This document shows positions 17,673 through 26,422 of a stretch of DNA of 64,000 nt, in pieces (positions within the stretch are counted from its first letter, which is position 1; every line of letters begins with the position of its first letter). This DNA comes from Geothrix sp. SG200 (GTDB taxonomy: Bacteria > Acidobacteriota > Holophagae > Holophagales > Holophagaceae), in assembly GCF_022808935.1 (NCBI RefSeq), contig NZ_JAKZFR010000006.1:62001-126000 (forward strand), in the 5' to 3' direction. The notes under the pieces are model-generated. The model did not search any database and had not been told where the DNA came from. It was given only the letters and a program-made list of their open reading frames with translations. A program made the position numbers and the translations under genes.

Positions 17673-18449
17673 TCAGGACTGGGGCTGGGATGGGGTGAAA
17701 TAGAGCAGCCAGGCCTGGCTGCCGCCCATGGGCACCGGCGCCTGGGCGAACCGCGCCACCATGGGCGTCTTGCCGGAGGCCAACAGGGCCAGCAGGCCCT
17801 CATGGAGCGCCGGCTCCGGACCCAGGATGACCTGGAGGCTGCGCCAGCCCAGCACGAGGCCGTCCTCCAGGCGGTCCTTCAGTCGGTCCATGGCGTCCTG
17901 GAGCGTGTGGCCGCGGAGGTCCAGCACGCCGTCCACATCGATGGCCATCCCCGCCGCCAGCTGGAACCGCATCGGAGAGGGCGGGGGCACCTCCGGCGTG
18001 CCGGCGGGAGTGGCCGCTTCGATGGCTGTGGGGGGCTCCGGGGGAAGAGCCGGGGGCGCCTTCTCCGCTGGGGGGGGCGGCGGAACCTGAGTTGGCCTGA
18101 TCGCCGGGACCGTGACCGGGGCTGGGGCTGGGGAAGCCTGGGCCATGGGCCCGCGCGGAATCGGCTTCAGGCCTTTCAGGTCCTTGAGGGCTTCTTCAAA
18201 GGTCTCGGGCGGAGGCGGTGCGACGGGGGCCTCGGACGGCGCGGCCGGGGGTTCGGGGGAGGCCTTGGCCGGGCGGGGGGTCTTGGCTTTCAGGCCCATG
18301 GCCGACAGGAAGACCTCGTCTTCGTCATCCAGGCTGGTGGGGGCCGATGGCTTCGGGGCGGGTTTGGGAGCGGGTTTCGGCGCAGGGGCAGGGACCCCTT
18401 CCGCTCCCAGCTGCTGCTTCAACTTCGCCAGATCCTGCTTCCACGCCAT
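17673..18449 (-). CDS. Pro/Ala-rich protein with C-terminal Smr-like domain
   Basis: 258 residues. Residues 1-20 are a basic helix (MAWKQDLAKLKQQLGAEG), residues 20-165 are low-complexity Pro/Ala with APKP repeats, and residues 175-258 resemble an Smr (MutS-related) domain: VLDLRGHTLQDAMDRLKDRL, then a strand-helix core. Smr domains act as nicking endonucleases or RNases, but here the LDLHG motif reads LDLRG and the HGKG loop reads GPEPALHEG, so catalysis is doubtful. ATG 18449 has GAGG upstream. Confidence 0.65.
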   Translation of the reverse strand: MAWKQDLAKLKQQLGAEGVPAPAPKPAPKPAPKPSAPTSLDDEDEVFLSAMGLKAKTPRPAKASPEPPAAPSEAPVAPPPPETFEEALKDLKGLKPIPRGPMAQASPAPAPVTVPAIRPTQVPPPPPAEKAPPALPPEPPTAIEAATPAGTPEVPPPSPMRFQLAAGMAIDVDGVLDLRGHTLQDAMDRLKDRLEDGLVLGWRSLQVILGPEPALHEGLLALLASGKTPMVARFAQAPVPMGGSQAWLLYFTPSQPQS

Positions 18450-18659
18450 GAACCATCCTCGTCCTGTCCAGAGTAGGCCATCGCGGTCCCGGCCCAAAGC
18501 CTGCTGTTGCAATCCGGCACGCGACCGAGGCAAAACGCCGCGATCGCGCCAGGGCCTCAACCGGAGTATTCTGCGCTGGATCCAAGGATTGACGGGGCTT
18601 GCCCTAAGCTGGCATGCCGTTCGCTCCGTAGTTTTCCAGCACCATCCATTGGAGGCCCT

Positions 18660-19310
18660 ATGCGCCGAATCTCGATGCTCCTGCTGCCCACGCTCCTCGC
18701 TTCGGGCGCAGCGCTACACGCCCAGTCCCCGCACATGGGCTTCAGCCTGAACCTCACCATCCCCACCGGGGAGTTCTCCAGCAAGACCTACCCGGCCTAC
18801 TACAGTCCTTCCGCGGGCTACGTGATCCCCCCCCAGAAGGAGACCTACGACGTGGGCCTCGGCGGCAGCTTCACGGTCAGCTTCCCCGTCGACCGCAGCC
18901 TGGCGATCCGCCTGAACGTCAGCGGATCCGCCGAGAACGGGACCAACCGCGCCCCGGGCGAGACCACCATCAACCTTCGCCATTCCATGTTCAACCTGGG
19001 TGGGGACCTGCAGATCTTCCCCGAGGGGACCGCCTACCGCCACCGCGGCTTCTACTTCGTGGCGGGGCTCTCGGCGGACTTCGAGCAGTTCGATCGCAGC
19101 TTTGGCGATCCTCTCTACGACTACACTGACACCACCCGCAAGAGCCGCATGGGCGGCTCCCTCGGCTTCGGCCACAGCTTCGGCTATGACGCGGGGTTGC
19201 GGTTCACGCTGGAGGCCACCTACCACAAGACCCTCACCTCCCACGACGTGGATGCCGGCGATCCCCCCGCCACCGACTTCGTGAAGGTCGGGTTCGGGTT
19301 CGTGTTCTAG
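18660..19310 (+). CDS. Outer-membrane beta-barrel protein
   Basis: 216 residues with a signal peptide (MRRISMLLLPTLLASGAALHAQ). The mature part has alternating hydrophobic strands (FSLNLTIPTGEF, YDVGLGGSFTVSF, LAIRLNVSGSAEN, RGFYFVAGLSADFEQF, LGFGHSFGYDAGLRFTLEATY) and ends in the terminal aromatic FGFVF expected for BAM-dependent assembly. This indicates an eight-stranded OmpW/OmpA-like barrel of unknown cargo. The ATG is preceded by GGAGG. Confidence 0.8.
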   Translation: MRRISMLLLPTLLASGAALHAQSPHMGFSLNLTIPTGEFSSKTYPAYYSPSAGYVIPPQKETYDVGLGGSFTVSFPVDRSLAIRLNVSGSAENGTNRAPGETTINLRHSMFNLGGDLQIFPEGTAYRHRGFYFVAGLSADFEQFDRSFGDPLYDYTDTTRKSRMGGSLGFGHSFGYDAGLRFTLEATYHKTLTSHDVDAGDPPATDFVKVGFGFVF

Positions 19311-19326
19311 GGTTTCTTCCACCGAC

Positions 19327-19356
19327 GAAGAAGCGGCCCTCGCGGGCCGCTTCTTC
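19327..19356. terminator. Strong hairpin terminator
   Basis: A perfect 13-bp stem: GAAGAAGCGGCCC (19327-19339) with GGGCCGCTTCTTC (19344-19356), loop TCGC. It lies between the barrel gene and the convergent coiled-coil gene and can terminate both. Confidence 0.75.
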
Positions 19357-19370
19357 ATTCAGGGCAGGGC

Positions 19371-20228
19371 TCATTTCTTGGGAGCGGCCTTCTTCTTCCG
19401 GGCCTTGGGCCTGGCCGGCTCGGCCGGCTCGTCCTTGCCCAGGAGGGTGTTCACGAGGCGGGTGGCATCCTTGTTGGCGGGATCGAGCTTCTGGAGGCGG
19501 CGGGCATAGGCCAGGCGCTCCTGCTGGGGCCGGGCATCGTCGGCCTTCACCTGCTCCACCTTCCCGGCCACGAAGCGGGCGGTGCCGCCGGCCTCGGCGA
19601 TCTCAGCCTTTTCGCGATCCAGGAACGCCTTCCAGTCCTCGGCAGCCTTGGTGGTGTTCACCTTGGTCTGGCGCAGCCGCTCAAGGATGCCGTCAATGTC
19701 CTTCAGGGCGCGCTCGCTGTGGGCGATGGCGGCCTTCTGCTCGTCCATGAAGATCCGGAGCTGCTGGCGGAGCTTCATCTGTTCCTGGGTCAGGCCGGGC
19801 GCCTCGTCCAGCTCTTTGAGCCGCGGGGCCTGCTTGTCCATGGCGTTCCGGAATTCCTGGAGCTTGGCCTCATGCTCGGCGCGAGTCTTGGCCAGCAGGG
19901 GCTCGGCAGTCGCCAGGTTCTCTTCGGCGGCGGCCTGCGCCTTCTGCAGATGGAGGACCGCCTCCTCCCAGCTGCCTTCGGCCACGCAGGCCCGGGCGGC
20001 CAGGCTGCGGAGGGCCGCGAGGGCGTGCATGTCGTTGTAGTCGGAGGGATTGACCGTGAGGCCCTCCCGGCCGAGAAGGGCCTCCACCCCGCGGCGGACG
20101 GTCGAGGCGTCACCCCGCTCCAGCTGGAGCTCCCAGGGGCCCCGGACCTCCTTGAACCGATCCGTGAGGCTCTGGGCGCCCAGGCTGGCGGCCAGGGCGC
20201 AGGCAAACAGGATTCCGAGGCGGCTCAT
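19371..20228 (-). CDS. Secreted coiled-coil protein with Lys-rich tail
   Basis: 285 residues, unrecognised family. It has a signal peptide (MSRLGILFACALAASLGAQ), then long alpha-helical coiled-coil segments (residues 80-240, such as LQKAQAAAEENLATAEPLLAK) and a basic tail (ARPKARKKKAAPKK). One TPR-like stretch is near residue 60. The last part (LAYARRLQKLDPANKDATRLVNTLLG) closely parallels the end of the neighbouring upstream gene (NRLLVLDPGNATATKALDNLKQG), so the two genes look like divergent paralogues. The pair may form a periplasmic helical complex. Confidence 0.75.
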   Translation of the reverse strand: MSRLGILFACALAASLGAQSLTDRFKEVRGPWELQLERGDASTVRRGVEALLGREGLTVNPSDYNDMHALAALRSLAARACVAEGSWEEAVLHLQKAQAAAEENLATAEPLLAKTRAEHEAKLQEFRNAMDKQAPRLKELDEAPGLTQEQMKLRQQLRIFMDEQKAAIAHSERALKDIDGILERLRQTKVNTTKAAEDWKAFLDREKAEIAEAGGTARFVAGKVEQVKADDARPQQERLAYARRLQKLDPANKDATRLVNTLLGKDEPAEPARPKARKKKAAPKK

Positions 20229-20259
20229 GGTCGCTCCCTCCAGGTCGTACGCGGCGTGC

Positions 20260-21264
20260 TCACTTCTTCTTGCCGGCCTTCTTGGTGGGCCTGGCTTCCT
20301 TGGCGAAGGGTTCCTTGCCCTGCTTCAGGTTGTCCAGGGCCTTCGTGGCCGTGGCGTTGCCGGGATCCAGCACCAGCAGGCGGTTGAGGAACGCGGCCTG
20401 GGTCTGCGTGCCGTTCAGCTTGGTGACGTTCTCGTGGTTGCGGAGCACCGCGTCCACCCAGTTCTTCTTGCCGACGATCTTGATCTTCTTCATCGCCTGC
20501 TCGGTGTTGAACTTGGTGATCTCGTCGTTCTGGCTGGCCAGAACCTCCTTGGCCTTGGCGAGGGAGGTCTCCGCGGCCTTCACCATGCCCTCGGCTTCCT
20601 TGCGGTTGTCGGCGAGCACCTTGATCACCTTGGGGGCGTTGGCGATGTTCTGCTTGTGGACCGGGAGGGCCGCGTTGATCTGGTCGAGCTCCTGCTGCTG
20701 TTCGGGGGCCTTCGCGGCCCGCGCCTTGAGGTCTTCCAGGCCCTTGGCATCCAGCTTCGTCTGCTTGGAGTTCACGGCCGCGATCTCGTCCTGCAGGGCC
20801 TTCAGGCCGGTCTGCAGCTCCTGCTGGCGGCTCGCGTGCTTGGCGATGTATTCCTGGGAATCCTTGGCGGCCTTGTCCCACTGGGCGGCGATGGGGGACT
20901 GGGCCTTCTCCAGGTCCGCCTTGATCGCCTGGGCGGTCCTGAGCCGCTTGTCCTGGATCTCCAGGGCCTTCTCCCACTGGCCGGCCTCGGAGGCGGCGTT
21001 CGCCCAGAGGCGATAGAAGGAGAGGAGACCCTGGGCATTGTCCATGCTCTGGCCGATGGTCTGGAGGTTGGCGCCGTTGAACGCGGGGCGCTCGGCGGGG
21101 ATCAGGCCCTCCACCTTCTTCATGGCCTCCTGGGCCTGGAAGGTCTTGAGCATCTGGTTGATCCCGGGCAGCTCGGCATTGAACCGCTGGGTCAGGTCGA
21201 TGGGGGCGGGGGCCTGGGCCACCAGCGCCACGGCGGGGAAGAGGATGAGAGGCATCGGGCGCAT
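20260..21264 (-). CDS. Secreted coiled-coil protein, paralogue of its downstream neighbour
   Basis: 334 residues, unrecognised family. Signal peptide MRPMPLILFPAVALVAQA, then a largely helical protein (residues 60-280) and a basic tail (KEARPTKKAGKKK) like the one in the adjacent gene. A TPR-like ending (LNRLLVLDPGNATATKALDNLKQG) is shared with it. I chose the ATG at 21264 because GGAG lies 5 bases upstream; a GTG at 21270 would add two residues. The downstream paralogue starts 31 bases after this stop, so they form an operon. Confidence 0.75.
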   Translation of the reverse strand: MRPMPLILFPAVALVAQAPAPIDLTQRFNAELPGINQMLKTFQAQEAMKKVEGLIPAERPAFNGANLQTIGQSMDNAQGLLSFYRLWANAASEAGQWEKALEIQDKRLRTAQAIKADLEKAQSPIAAQWDKAAKDSQEYIAKHASRQQELQTGLKALQDEIAAVNSKQTKLDAKGLEDLKARAAKAPEQQQELDQINAALPVHKQNIANAPKVIKVLADNRKEAEGMVKAAETSLAKAKEVLASQNDEITKFNTEQAMKKIKIVGKKNWVDAVLRNHENVTKLNGTQTQAAFLNRLLVLDPGNATATKALDNLKQGKEPFAKEARPTKKAGKKK

Positions 21265-21344
21265 GGGCACTCCGTAAAAGTCCAGGCTCCAGGGTAGCGA
21301 AAAGGCCCAAGGCCTGTCCGCCCCAAGGACAACTTGTGATGGGA

Positions 21345-23258
21345 TCAGCCTTCCTGCCGCTTTTCCTCCAGCTCCAGCCAGGCGATCTCGAGATCCTCCA
21401 ATTCCGCGCGGGCCGCGTCCCGGTCCTTCAGGGCCTGATGGCCCGGGCTGTCGGCCCGAAGGAAGGCCGATGGGTCGGCCAGGGCCGCATCCAGCTCGGA
21501 CAGGCGGGCATGGAGGGTGTCCATCGCCTGTTCCACCTCGGCGAGACGCCGCAGCTCCTTCTGGGAGAGCCCCGGCTTGCGGGCCCGCGGCACCGCGGCT
21601 TTCACCGCGGCGCGGGCCGCCTCCAGGGAGGCCGCCCGGGCCTCCCGCAGGCTGCGCACGGTGGAAGGCGCGCCCTCATAGAGTTCCCAGCGGGGTGAAC
21701 CCTCGCCGTTCCAGGCCAGCGTGTGGGTCACCACCTGATCCAGGAAGAAGCGGTCGTGGCTCACCAGCAGCAGGGTGCCCTGGAAGCCCAGCAGGGCCTC
21801 CTCCAGGTTCTGGAGGGTGGGGATGTCCAGGTCGTTGGTGGGCTCGTCCAGCACCAGCAGGTCGGCCGGACTGAGCATGGCCTTGGCGAGCAGGAGGCGG
21901 TTGCGCTCGCCGCCGCTGAGGGTGGCCGCGCTCCGGTTCTGCTGGTCCACCGGGAAGCCGAAGCGGGTGAGGTAGACGTGGGCCAGCAGGGTGCCGCTGC
22001 CGGTGTCCACCACCGCGGCGCGGTCCGCCAGGTTGTCCAGGATGCTGCGGGCGCCGTCGAGCTCACCCCGCCCTTGGGAGATGGTGGTGGTGGCGAGCTT
22101 CGGATGGCGGTACACCTCGCCCTCGAGGGGCTCCAGGTCTCCCAGCAGCACCTTCAGCAGGGTGGACTTCCCGCAGCCGTTGGGGCCCAGCAGGGCCACC
22201 CGCATCCCGCGCTGGAGGCTCAGGTCGAGGCCATCCAGCAGCTCGGGTCCGCCGGGGTAGGCGAAGCGCAGGCCCTCGGCGCGGATCAGGGCGTCGCTGC
22301 GGTTGCCGCCGGCGGCGAAGGCGAGCCCCTGGCGCGCCTCCAGGCGGGTGCGGTCCTCCACCGTGTCCTTGAGGTCGAGCACTTCCTGGATGCGCAGCTT
22401 GGACTTGCGGGTGCGGGCCTTCGCGCCGCGCCTCAGCCAGGCCATCTCGCGCCGCAGGCGGTTTTGCATGTGCTCCGTGAGGCGGGCCTCGCGGAACTCC
22501 CGGTCCGATTTCTCCAGCAGGTAGTCGCTGTAGCCGCCCTCGTAGCTGCGGAGCCCGCCGTCCTCCAGCTCCAGCATCCGGGATACCACGGCGTCCAGCA
22601 GGTGGCGGTCGTGGGTGATGAGGAGGAGGGCGCCCCCGAAGGCCTGGAGCCAGGCTTCCAGCTTCTCCACCTGGTCAGGGTCCAGGTGGTTGGTGGGCTC
22701 ATCCAGCACCAGCACGTCCGGCTCCTTGAGCCAGGCCTGGGCCAGGGCCACGCGCTTGCGCCAGCCTCCGGAAAGCGATTCCACCTCGGCGTCCAGGTCC
22801 TCCAGGCCCCAGGTGGTGGCCGCCGCCTTGAGGCGCGGCTCGAGATCCCAGCCCCAGTGCTCGATCTGATGTTCCACGCTTTGCAGTTCGTCAAGCAGCC
22901 TTGCTTCCTCGAGGCCAGTTGCGCCATGGAGCGTCTCGTGGATCCGCTGGTGGCGGGCCAGCAGGGCCGCATGGTCCGCCAGGGCGGCTTCCAGGGCCTG
23001 CCGGATGCTGGCGCCCGGGGCGAAATGAGGCTCCTGGCTCAAGCGCGCGACGCGGAGTCCCTGGGTGATCACCACCTCGCCGGAATCGGGTGTCTCGTCC
23101 CCGGTCAGCAGCCGGAAGAGCGTGCTCTTCCCCGCGCCGTTGCGCCCGATGAGACCGACCTTCTCCCCCTGGAAGAGACCGAGGCTCAGTCCGTCCAGAA
23201 TGGCTGTCGCGCCATAGCGTTTCGTGACATTGATCAAACTCAGGGCGATAGAAGGCAA
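21345..23258 (-). CDS. ABC-F family ATPase (Uup-like)
   Basis: 637 residues with two ABC domains and no membrane part. Domain 1: Walker A GRNGAGKST, signature LSGGWRKRVALAQAW, Walker B LDEPTNHLD. Domain 2: GPNGCGKST, LSGGERNRLLLAKAML, LDEPTNDLD. A linker with basic residues (MAWLRRGAKARTRKSKLRI) joins them, and the C-terminal 90 residues form a coiled coil as in Uup. ABC-F proteins act on ribosomes; Uup-type members also influence DNA structure stability. The start is TTG at 23258 with AGGAG 6 bases upstream. Confidence 0.9.
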   Translation of the reverse strand: MPSIALSLINVTKRYGATAILDGLSLGLFQGEKVGLIGRNGAGKSTLFRLLTGDETPDSGEVVITQGLRVARLSQEPHFAPGASIRQALEAALADHAALLARHQRIHETLHGATGLEEARLLDELQSVEHQIEHWGWDLEPRLKAAATTWGLEDLDAEVESLSGGWRKRVALAQAWLKEPDVLVLDEPTNHLDPDQVEKLEAWLQAFGGALLLITHDRHLLDAVVSRMLELEDGGLRSYEGGYSDYLLEKSDREFREARLTEHMQNRLRREMAWLRRGAKARTRKSKLRIQEVLDLKDTVEDRTRLEARQGLAFAAGGNRSDALIRAEGLRFAYPGGPELLDGLDLSLQRGMRVALLGPNGCGKSTLLKVLLGDLEPLEGEVYRHPKLATTTISQGRGELDGARSILDNLADRAAVVDTGSGTLLAHVYLTRFGFPVDQQNRSAATLSGGERNRLLLAKAMLSPADLLVLDEPTNDLDIPTLQNLEEALLGFQGTLLLVSHDRFFLDQVVTHTLAWNGEGSPRWELYEGAPSTVRSLREARAASLEAARAAVKAAVPRARKPGLSQKELRRLAEVEQAMDTLHARLSELDAALADPSAFLRADSPGHQALKDRDAARAELEDLEIAWLELEEKRQEG

Positions 23259-23332
23259 GAAGGGCTCCTAAGACCTTCCAGAATCCCATGGATGGGGAGA
23301 TCCTTGCCCGCAAAGAATTCCGTGAGGTCGCC

Positions 23333-23839
23333 ATGTCCCTTCAGGAAGAACTCCAGATGTCGAAGCTCCCGTCCCCGGGGGTCCAGCTCGTGCTGCAGCT
23401 GATGCTGACGCGGGAGGCCGTCGTCCGGGTCCAGGAACGCCTCTTCGAGGCCCATGGCCTCACCATCCAGCAGTACAACGTCCTGCGCATCGCCCGGGGC
23501 GGCCCGGCCAAGGGACACCCCATCTACGAGATCGAGCGGCGCATGATTTACCGCTTCGCGAACGTGACGCGCCTGGTGGATCGCCTGGAGGCGCAGGGGC
23601 TGCTCAAGCGGGTGGCGGACCCCAAGGACCGGCGCGTCAGCCGCGTGGTCATCACGCCCAAGGGACGGCGGCTCATGGAGCGCCTCGACGAGCCCGTGCG
23701 CAGCATGGCCGCCCAGATGACCAGCTGCTGCGACGAGCAGGAGTGCCTGAACATGTCGGTCTGGCTGGAGCGCCTGCGGGAGCACTGCCTCCACCAGGAG
23801 GAGACGGTTCAGGAAGACCTGGTGGGCGCCATCAACTGA
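23333..23839 (+). CDS. MarR family transcriptional regulator
   Basis: 168 residues. The winged helix covers roughly residues 35-120: LTIQQYNVLRIARGG, the recognition segment IYRFANVTRLVDRLEAQGLLKRV, and the wing DPKDRRVSRVVITPKGRRLM, which holds the MarR DxRxxxxxxT signature. Cys residues in CCDEQEC near position 140 could sense oxidants or metals. ATG 23333 is preceded by GAGG with 6 bases spacing. Its 3' end overlaps the convergent transglutaminase gene by 31 bases. Confidence 0.9.
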   Translation: MSLQEELQMSKLPSPGVQLVLQLMLTREAVVRVQERLFEAHGLTIQQYNVLRIARGGPAKGHPIYEIERRMIYRFANVTRLVDRLEAQGLLKRVADPKDRRVSRVVITPKGRRLMERLDEPVRSMAAQMTSCCDEQECLNMSVWLERLREHCLHQEETVQEDLVGAIN

Positions 23840-25569
23840 TCCAGCAGCTGATAGGCGGCCGGTTCGGTCACGCCGTCCAGGCGCAGCCAGCGGCCCTGTC
23901 CGAGGTCCATCCACAGGAGGCGCGAGGCGGGATCCCACCAGCCCTGGCGGAAGGTGCGGGCGCCCGCCAGCCGCCGGTTCCCCTTGAGCTGGGCCTGCCC
24001 GGGGCGGGGGACGGCCTCCACCTTCCAGGTTCCGTTCAAACTGAGGGTGCCCTGCCGCAGGTCCCACCGCCCGCCTGGCAGCCGGAGGACGCTTCCGTCG
24101 GAGGTCGCCACCTGATCGCCTTCGATTCGGATGCCCTTGCCCCAGGGGGCTGAGCCTTCACGCTCAGGGATCCAGCGGACGCCTGAGAAGGCCTGGGCCG
24201 CGCCCTCCCAGCCCACGCTGCCGAGGTCGGAGAGATCCGTGTCCCCGAGCTTGATGCGGAGGGCCGAGGCCGGGGCCTGGTCGAAGGTGGGGTCCACGGG
24301 CACCCAGCGGTCCTTCAGCTTCACCTCGACCCAGAAGTGCAGGCCAAGGGTCTCGCCCAGGCCCACCCAGCCGGTGACGCCGCGGGCGGGGACGCCCAGG
24401 CGGCGCAGCAGGGCCACAGCCAGCACTCCATGTTCGGTGCAGTCGCCCCGCGGGTTGCGGCAGACCTCCAGGGCCGAGGCGAAGCCCACGGTGAAGTCCT
24501 TGTCGGAGATCCAGTCGAAGACGAAGGCGGTCACGCGCTTCGCCACCTCCCAGCGCGGCAGGCCTGGAGGCAGGGCCATGCGCCGAAGGAGGCCGTCGAA
24601 GGCGGGATCACGGAAGGGCACCAGGGGGCTGGGGGCCAGGTAGCGGGCCTCTTCCGGCACCGGAGTGCCCGTCACGGGGGACTGGGCCGCTTCCGCGGGG
24701 CTGGGCGGCACCGCCTGGGAGAGGCGCCACCGGCCATCGGGGAGCCGCGTCTGCTGGGCGTCCTCGGGCAGGGACGGCGGGGATCCCTCGGCCCGCAGCG
24801 TCAGGCTCTGCAGCCAGGGCTGGAAGGGGTGGGGCGGCAGGGTCTGGAGGGTGCGCTCGAAGAATCCCGTGGCATCGCCGGCGCGGGCCTCGGGCGGGGG
24901 AAGCTCCGCACGCTGCATCAGGATGGCGAGGCCGCCCAGGTCGGTCTTCTGGCGCAGCTCGCCCGCCGTGGGCGAGATCCAGACTTCCACCGGCGCCGAC
25001 GACGCGCCCTGGGTCTCCTGGCCGGTGAAGCGCACGGCGTCGGGAAAGCCGGGAAGCGGCACCGCCCCCGCCGGTTCGAGGCTGAGGGTGCTCCACTGCT
25101 GGACCGGGAAGGAGTAGGTGATCGCCTTCACGGGACGGCGCAGCCGCGCGGCCTCCATGAGGCGGGCATCGAGATCCTCGGGCCAGAGCAGCGCGCCGTC
25201 GGGCACCTGGGTGCGCAGGGCCGCCCCGTTCAGGGGATGCAGGTTCAAGGCACGTGGATCCGACGGCGACCACTCCGCCCGGCCCTCGAAGGGCTCCTTG
25301 GAGAGCTGGAGCCGCCAGGTGAAGGTCATGGCGCCGTCCGTGCCGCGGCGGGCGGTCTGGTCCACTTCCTGGCGGATCTCCTGGCCGAGGCGCGAGATGG
25401 ACAGCCACTCGCGGTTCCGCACCTCGCGGACGCCGCCTCGGGTCTTCGTCTCCTGGGATGCTCCGCCCACTTCCTGTCCGCCCACCCATTGGCGGTAGGT
25501 CCGGACCGGGCAGTCCTGGGCGAGGAGGACCCCGCCGAGGGCGGCTGCGAAAAGGAGGGAGGCGCGCAT
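23809..25569 (-). CDS. Secreted transglutaminase-like domain protein
   Basis: 586 residues with a signal peptide (MRASLLFAAALGGVLLAQ). The transglutaminase-like cysteine protease fold lies at about residues 340-430. The triad is visible as C377 (RGDCTEHGV), H411 (LHFWVEV) and D426 (WVPVDPTFD). The N-terminal 320 residues are beta-rich and unassigned. Such proteins act in the periplasm as peptidases or cross-linkers; the substrate is unknown. It starts 40 bases from the divergent recO gene. Confidence 0.85.
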   Translation of the reverse strand: MRASLLFAAALGGVLLAQDCPVRTYRQWVGGQEVGGASQETKTRGGVREVRNREWLSISRLGQEIRQEVDQTARRGTDGAMTFTWRLQLSKEPFEGRAEWSPSDPRALNLHPLNGAALRTQVPDGALLWPEDLDARLMEAARLRRPVKAITYSFPVQQWSTLSLEPAGAVPLPGFPDAVRFTGQETQGASSAPVEVWISPTAGELRQKTDLGGLAILMQRAELPPPEARAGDATGFFERTLQTLPPHPFQPWLQSLTLRAEGSPPSLPEDAQQTRLPDGRWRLSQAVPPSPAEAAQSPVTGTPVPEEARYLAPSPLVPFRDPAFDGLLRRMALPPGLPRWEVAKRVTAFVFDWISDKDFTVGFASALEVCRNPRGDCTEHGVLAVALLRRLGVPARGVTGWVGLGETLGLHFWVEVKLKDRWVPVDPTFDQAPASALRIKLGDTDLSDLGSVGWEGAAQAFSGVRWIPEREGSAPWGKGIRIEGDQVATSDGSVLRLPGGRWDLRQGTLSLNGTWKVEAVPRPGQAQLKGNRRLAGARTFRQGWWDPASRLLWMDLGQGRWLRLDGVTEPAAYQLLDQLMAPTRSS

Positions 25570-25608
25570 CTCCCCAGTCTACCGGTTGAATCCGGGCAGA
25601 CTGGAAGG

Positions 25609-26346
25609 GTGATCCGGACCTTTGCCGCCATCGTGCTCAAGGCCGTGCCCTTCGCCGAGGGCGGGGCCGTGGTGTCCTTCCTGTCCGAGCACGGGGAGCG
25701 GCTGTCGGGCCTGGCCAAGGGAGTGAAGAAGCCCACGGCCAAGTGGGTGGCGGCCTTCGAACCCCTGGGCATGGTGAAGGTGAGCTTCTTCGGCAAGGAG
25801 CAGACCGAGCTGAAGCGGGTCACCCGCTGCGAGCTGGCCTTCAGCCCGCTGACCCTCGGCCACCTGGAGTGCAGCCTCGTCATGGCCTGCCTGGCGGACC
25901 TCTTCGACCGGGTGGCCAAGGAGGGCGTGGAGGACGACCGCCTCTACCGGCTGCTGAGCGCCTGCGGGCGGGCCCTCAAGGCCGACCCGGACAACGCCCT
26001 CGGCATCCTGGCCTACGCCGAGCACTGGCTGCTGCACTGCCTGGGGCTGCTGCCCCACCCGCGGGTCTGCGGGCGCTGCGGGAACGAGGTGGCGCCGCTG
26101 GTCCTCCTGAGCCCCGAGCATGGCTGGTCCTGTGCGGAGTGCACGCCGGTGGATCCCGCCGAGGCCCTGCCTCCCGGGACGCGCGAATACCTGCGGCGCC
26201 TCCGCACCGGCAGCGCCGACGCGGCCCCGCGGCTGGATCCCGCGAACGAGGCCCAGGTGGCGGTCACGGCTCTGCTGCGCTCCCGCCTGATCCAGGAGCT
26301 GGGGGGCGGCCTCCGGAGCTATGAGGTGCTCTGGCGGACGATTTGA
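25609..26346 (+). CDS. recO: DNA repair protein RecO
   Basis: 245 residues. The N-terminal OB fold starts MIRTFAAIVLKAVPFAEGGAVVSF, typical of RecO, and the middle is helical. The zinc finger is formed by C154, C157, C175 and C178 (VCGRCG and SCAEC). RecO anneals single strands and helps load RecA with RecR in recombinational repair. The GTG start at 25609 follows GGAAG closely. Confidence 0.92.
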   Translation: MIRTFAAIVLKAVPFAEGGAVVSFLSEHGERLSGLAKGVKKPTAKWVAAFEPLGMVKVSFFGKEQTELKRVTRCELAFSPLTLGHLECSLVMACLADLFDRVAKEGVEDDRLYRLLSACGRALKADPDNALGILAYAEHWLLHCLGLLPHPRVCGRCGNEVAPLVLLSPEHGWSCAECTPVDPAEALPPGTREYLRRLRTGSADAAPRLDPANEAQVAVTALLRSRLIQELGGGLRSYEVLWRTI

Positions 26347-26422
26347 GGCCGCGGTTCCTGTTGGCCCAAATTTGCCTTGGCGGGGCCGCCGGCCGATGGG
26401 AACTCATGGCTTGAGGATGGGC

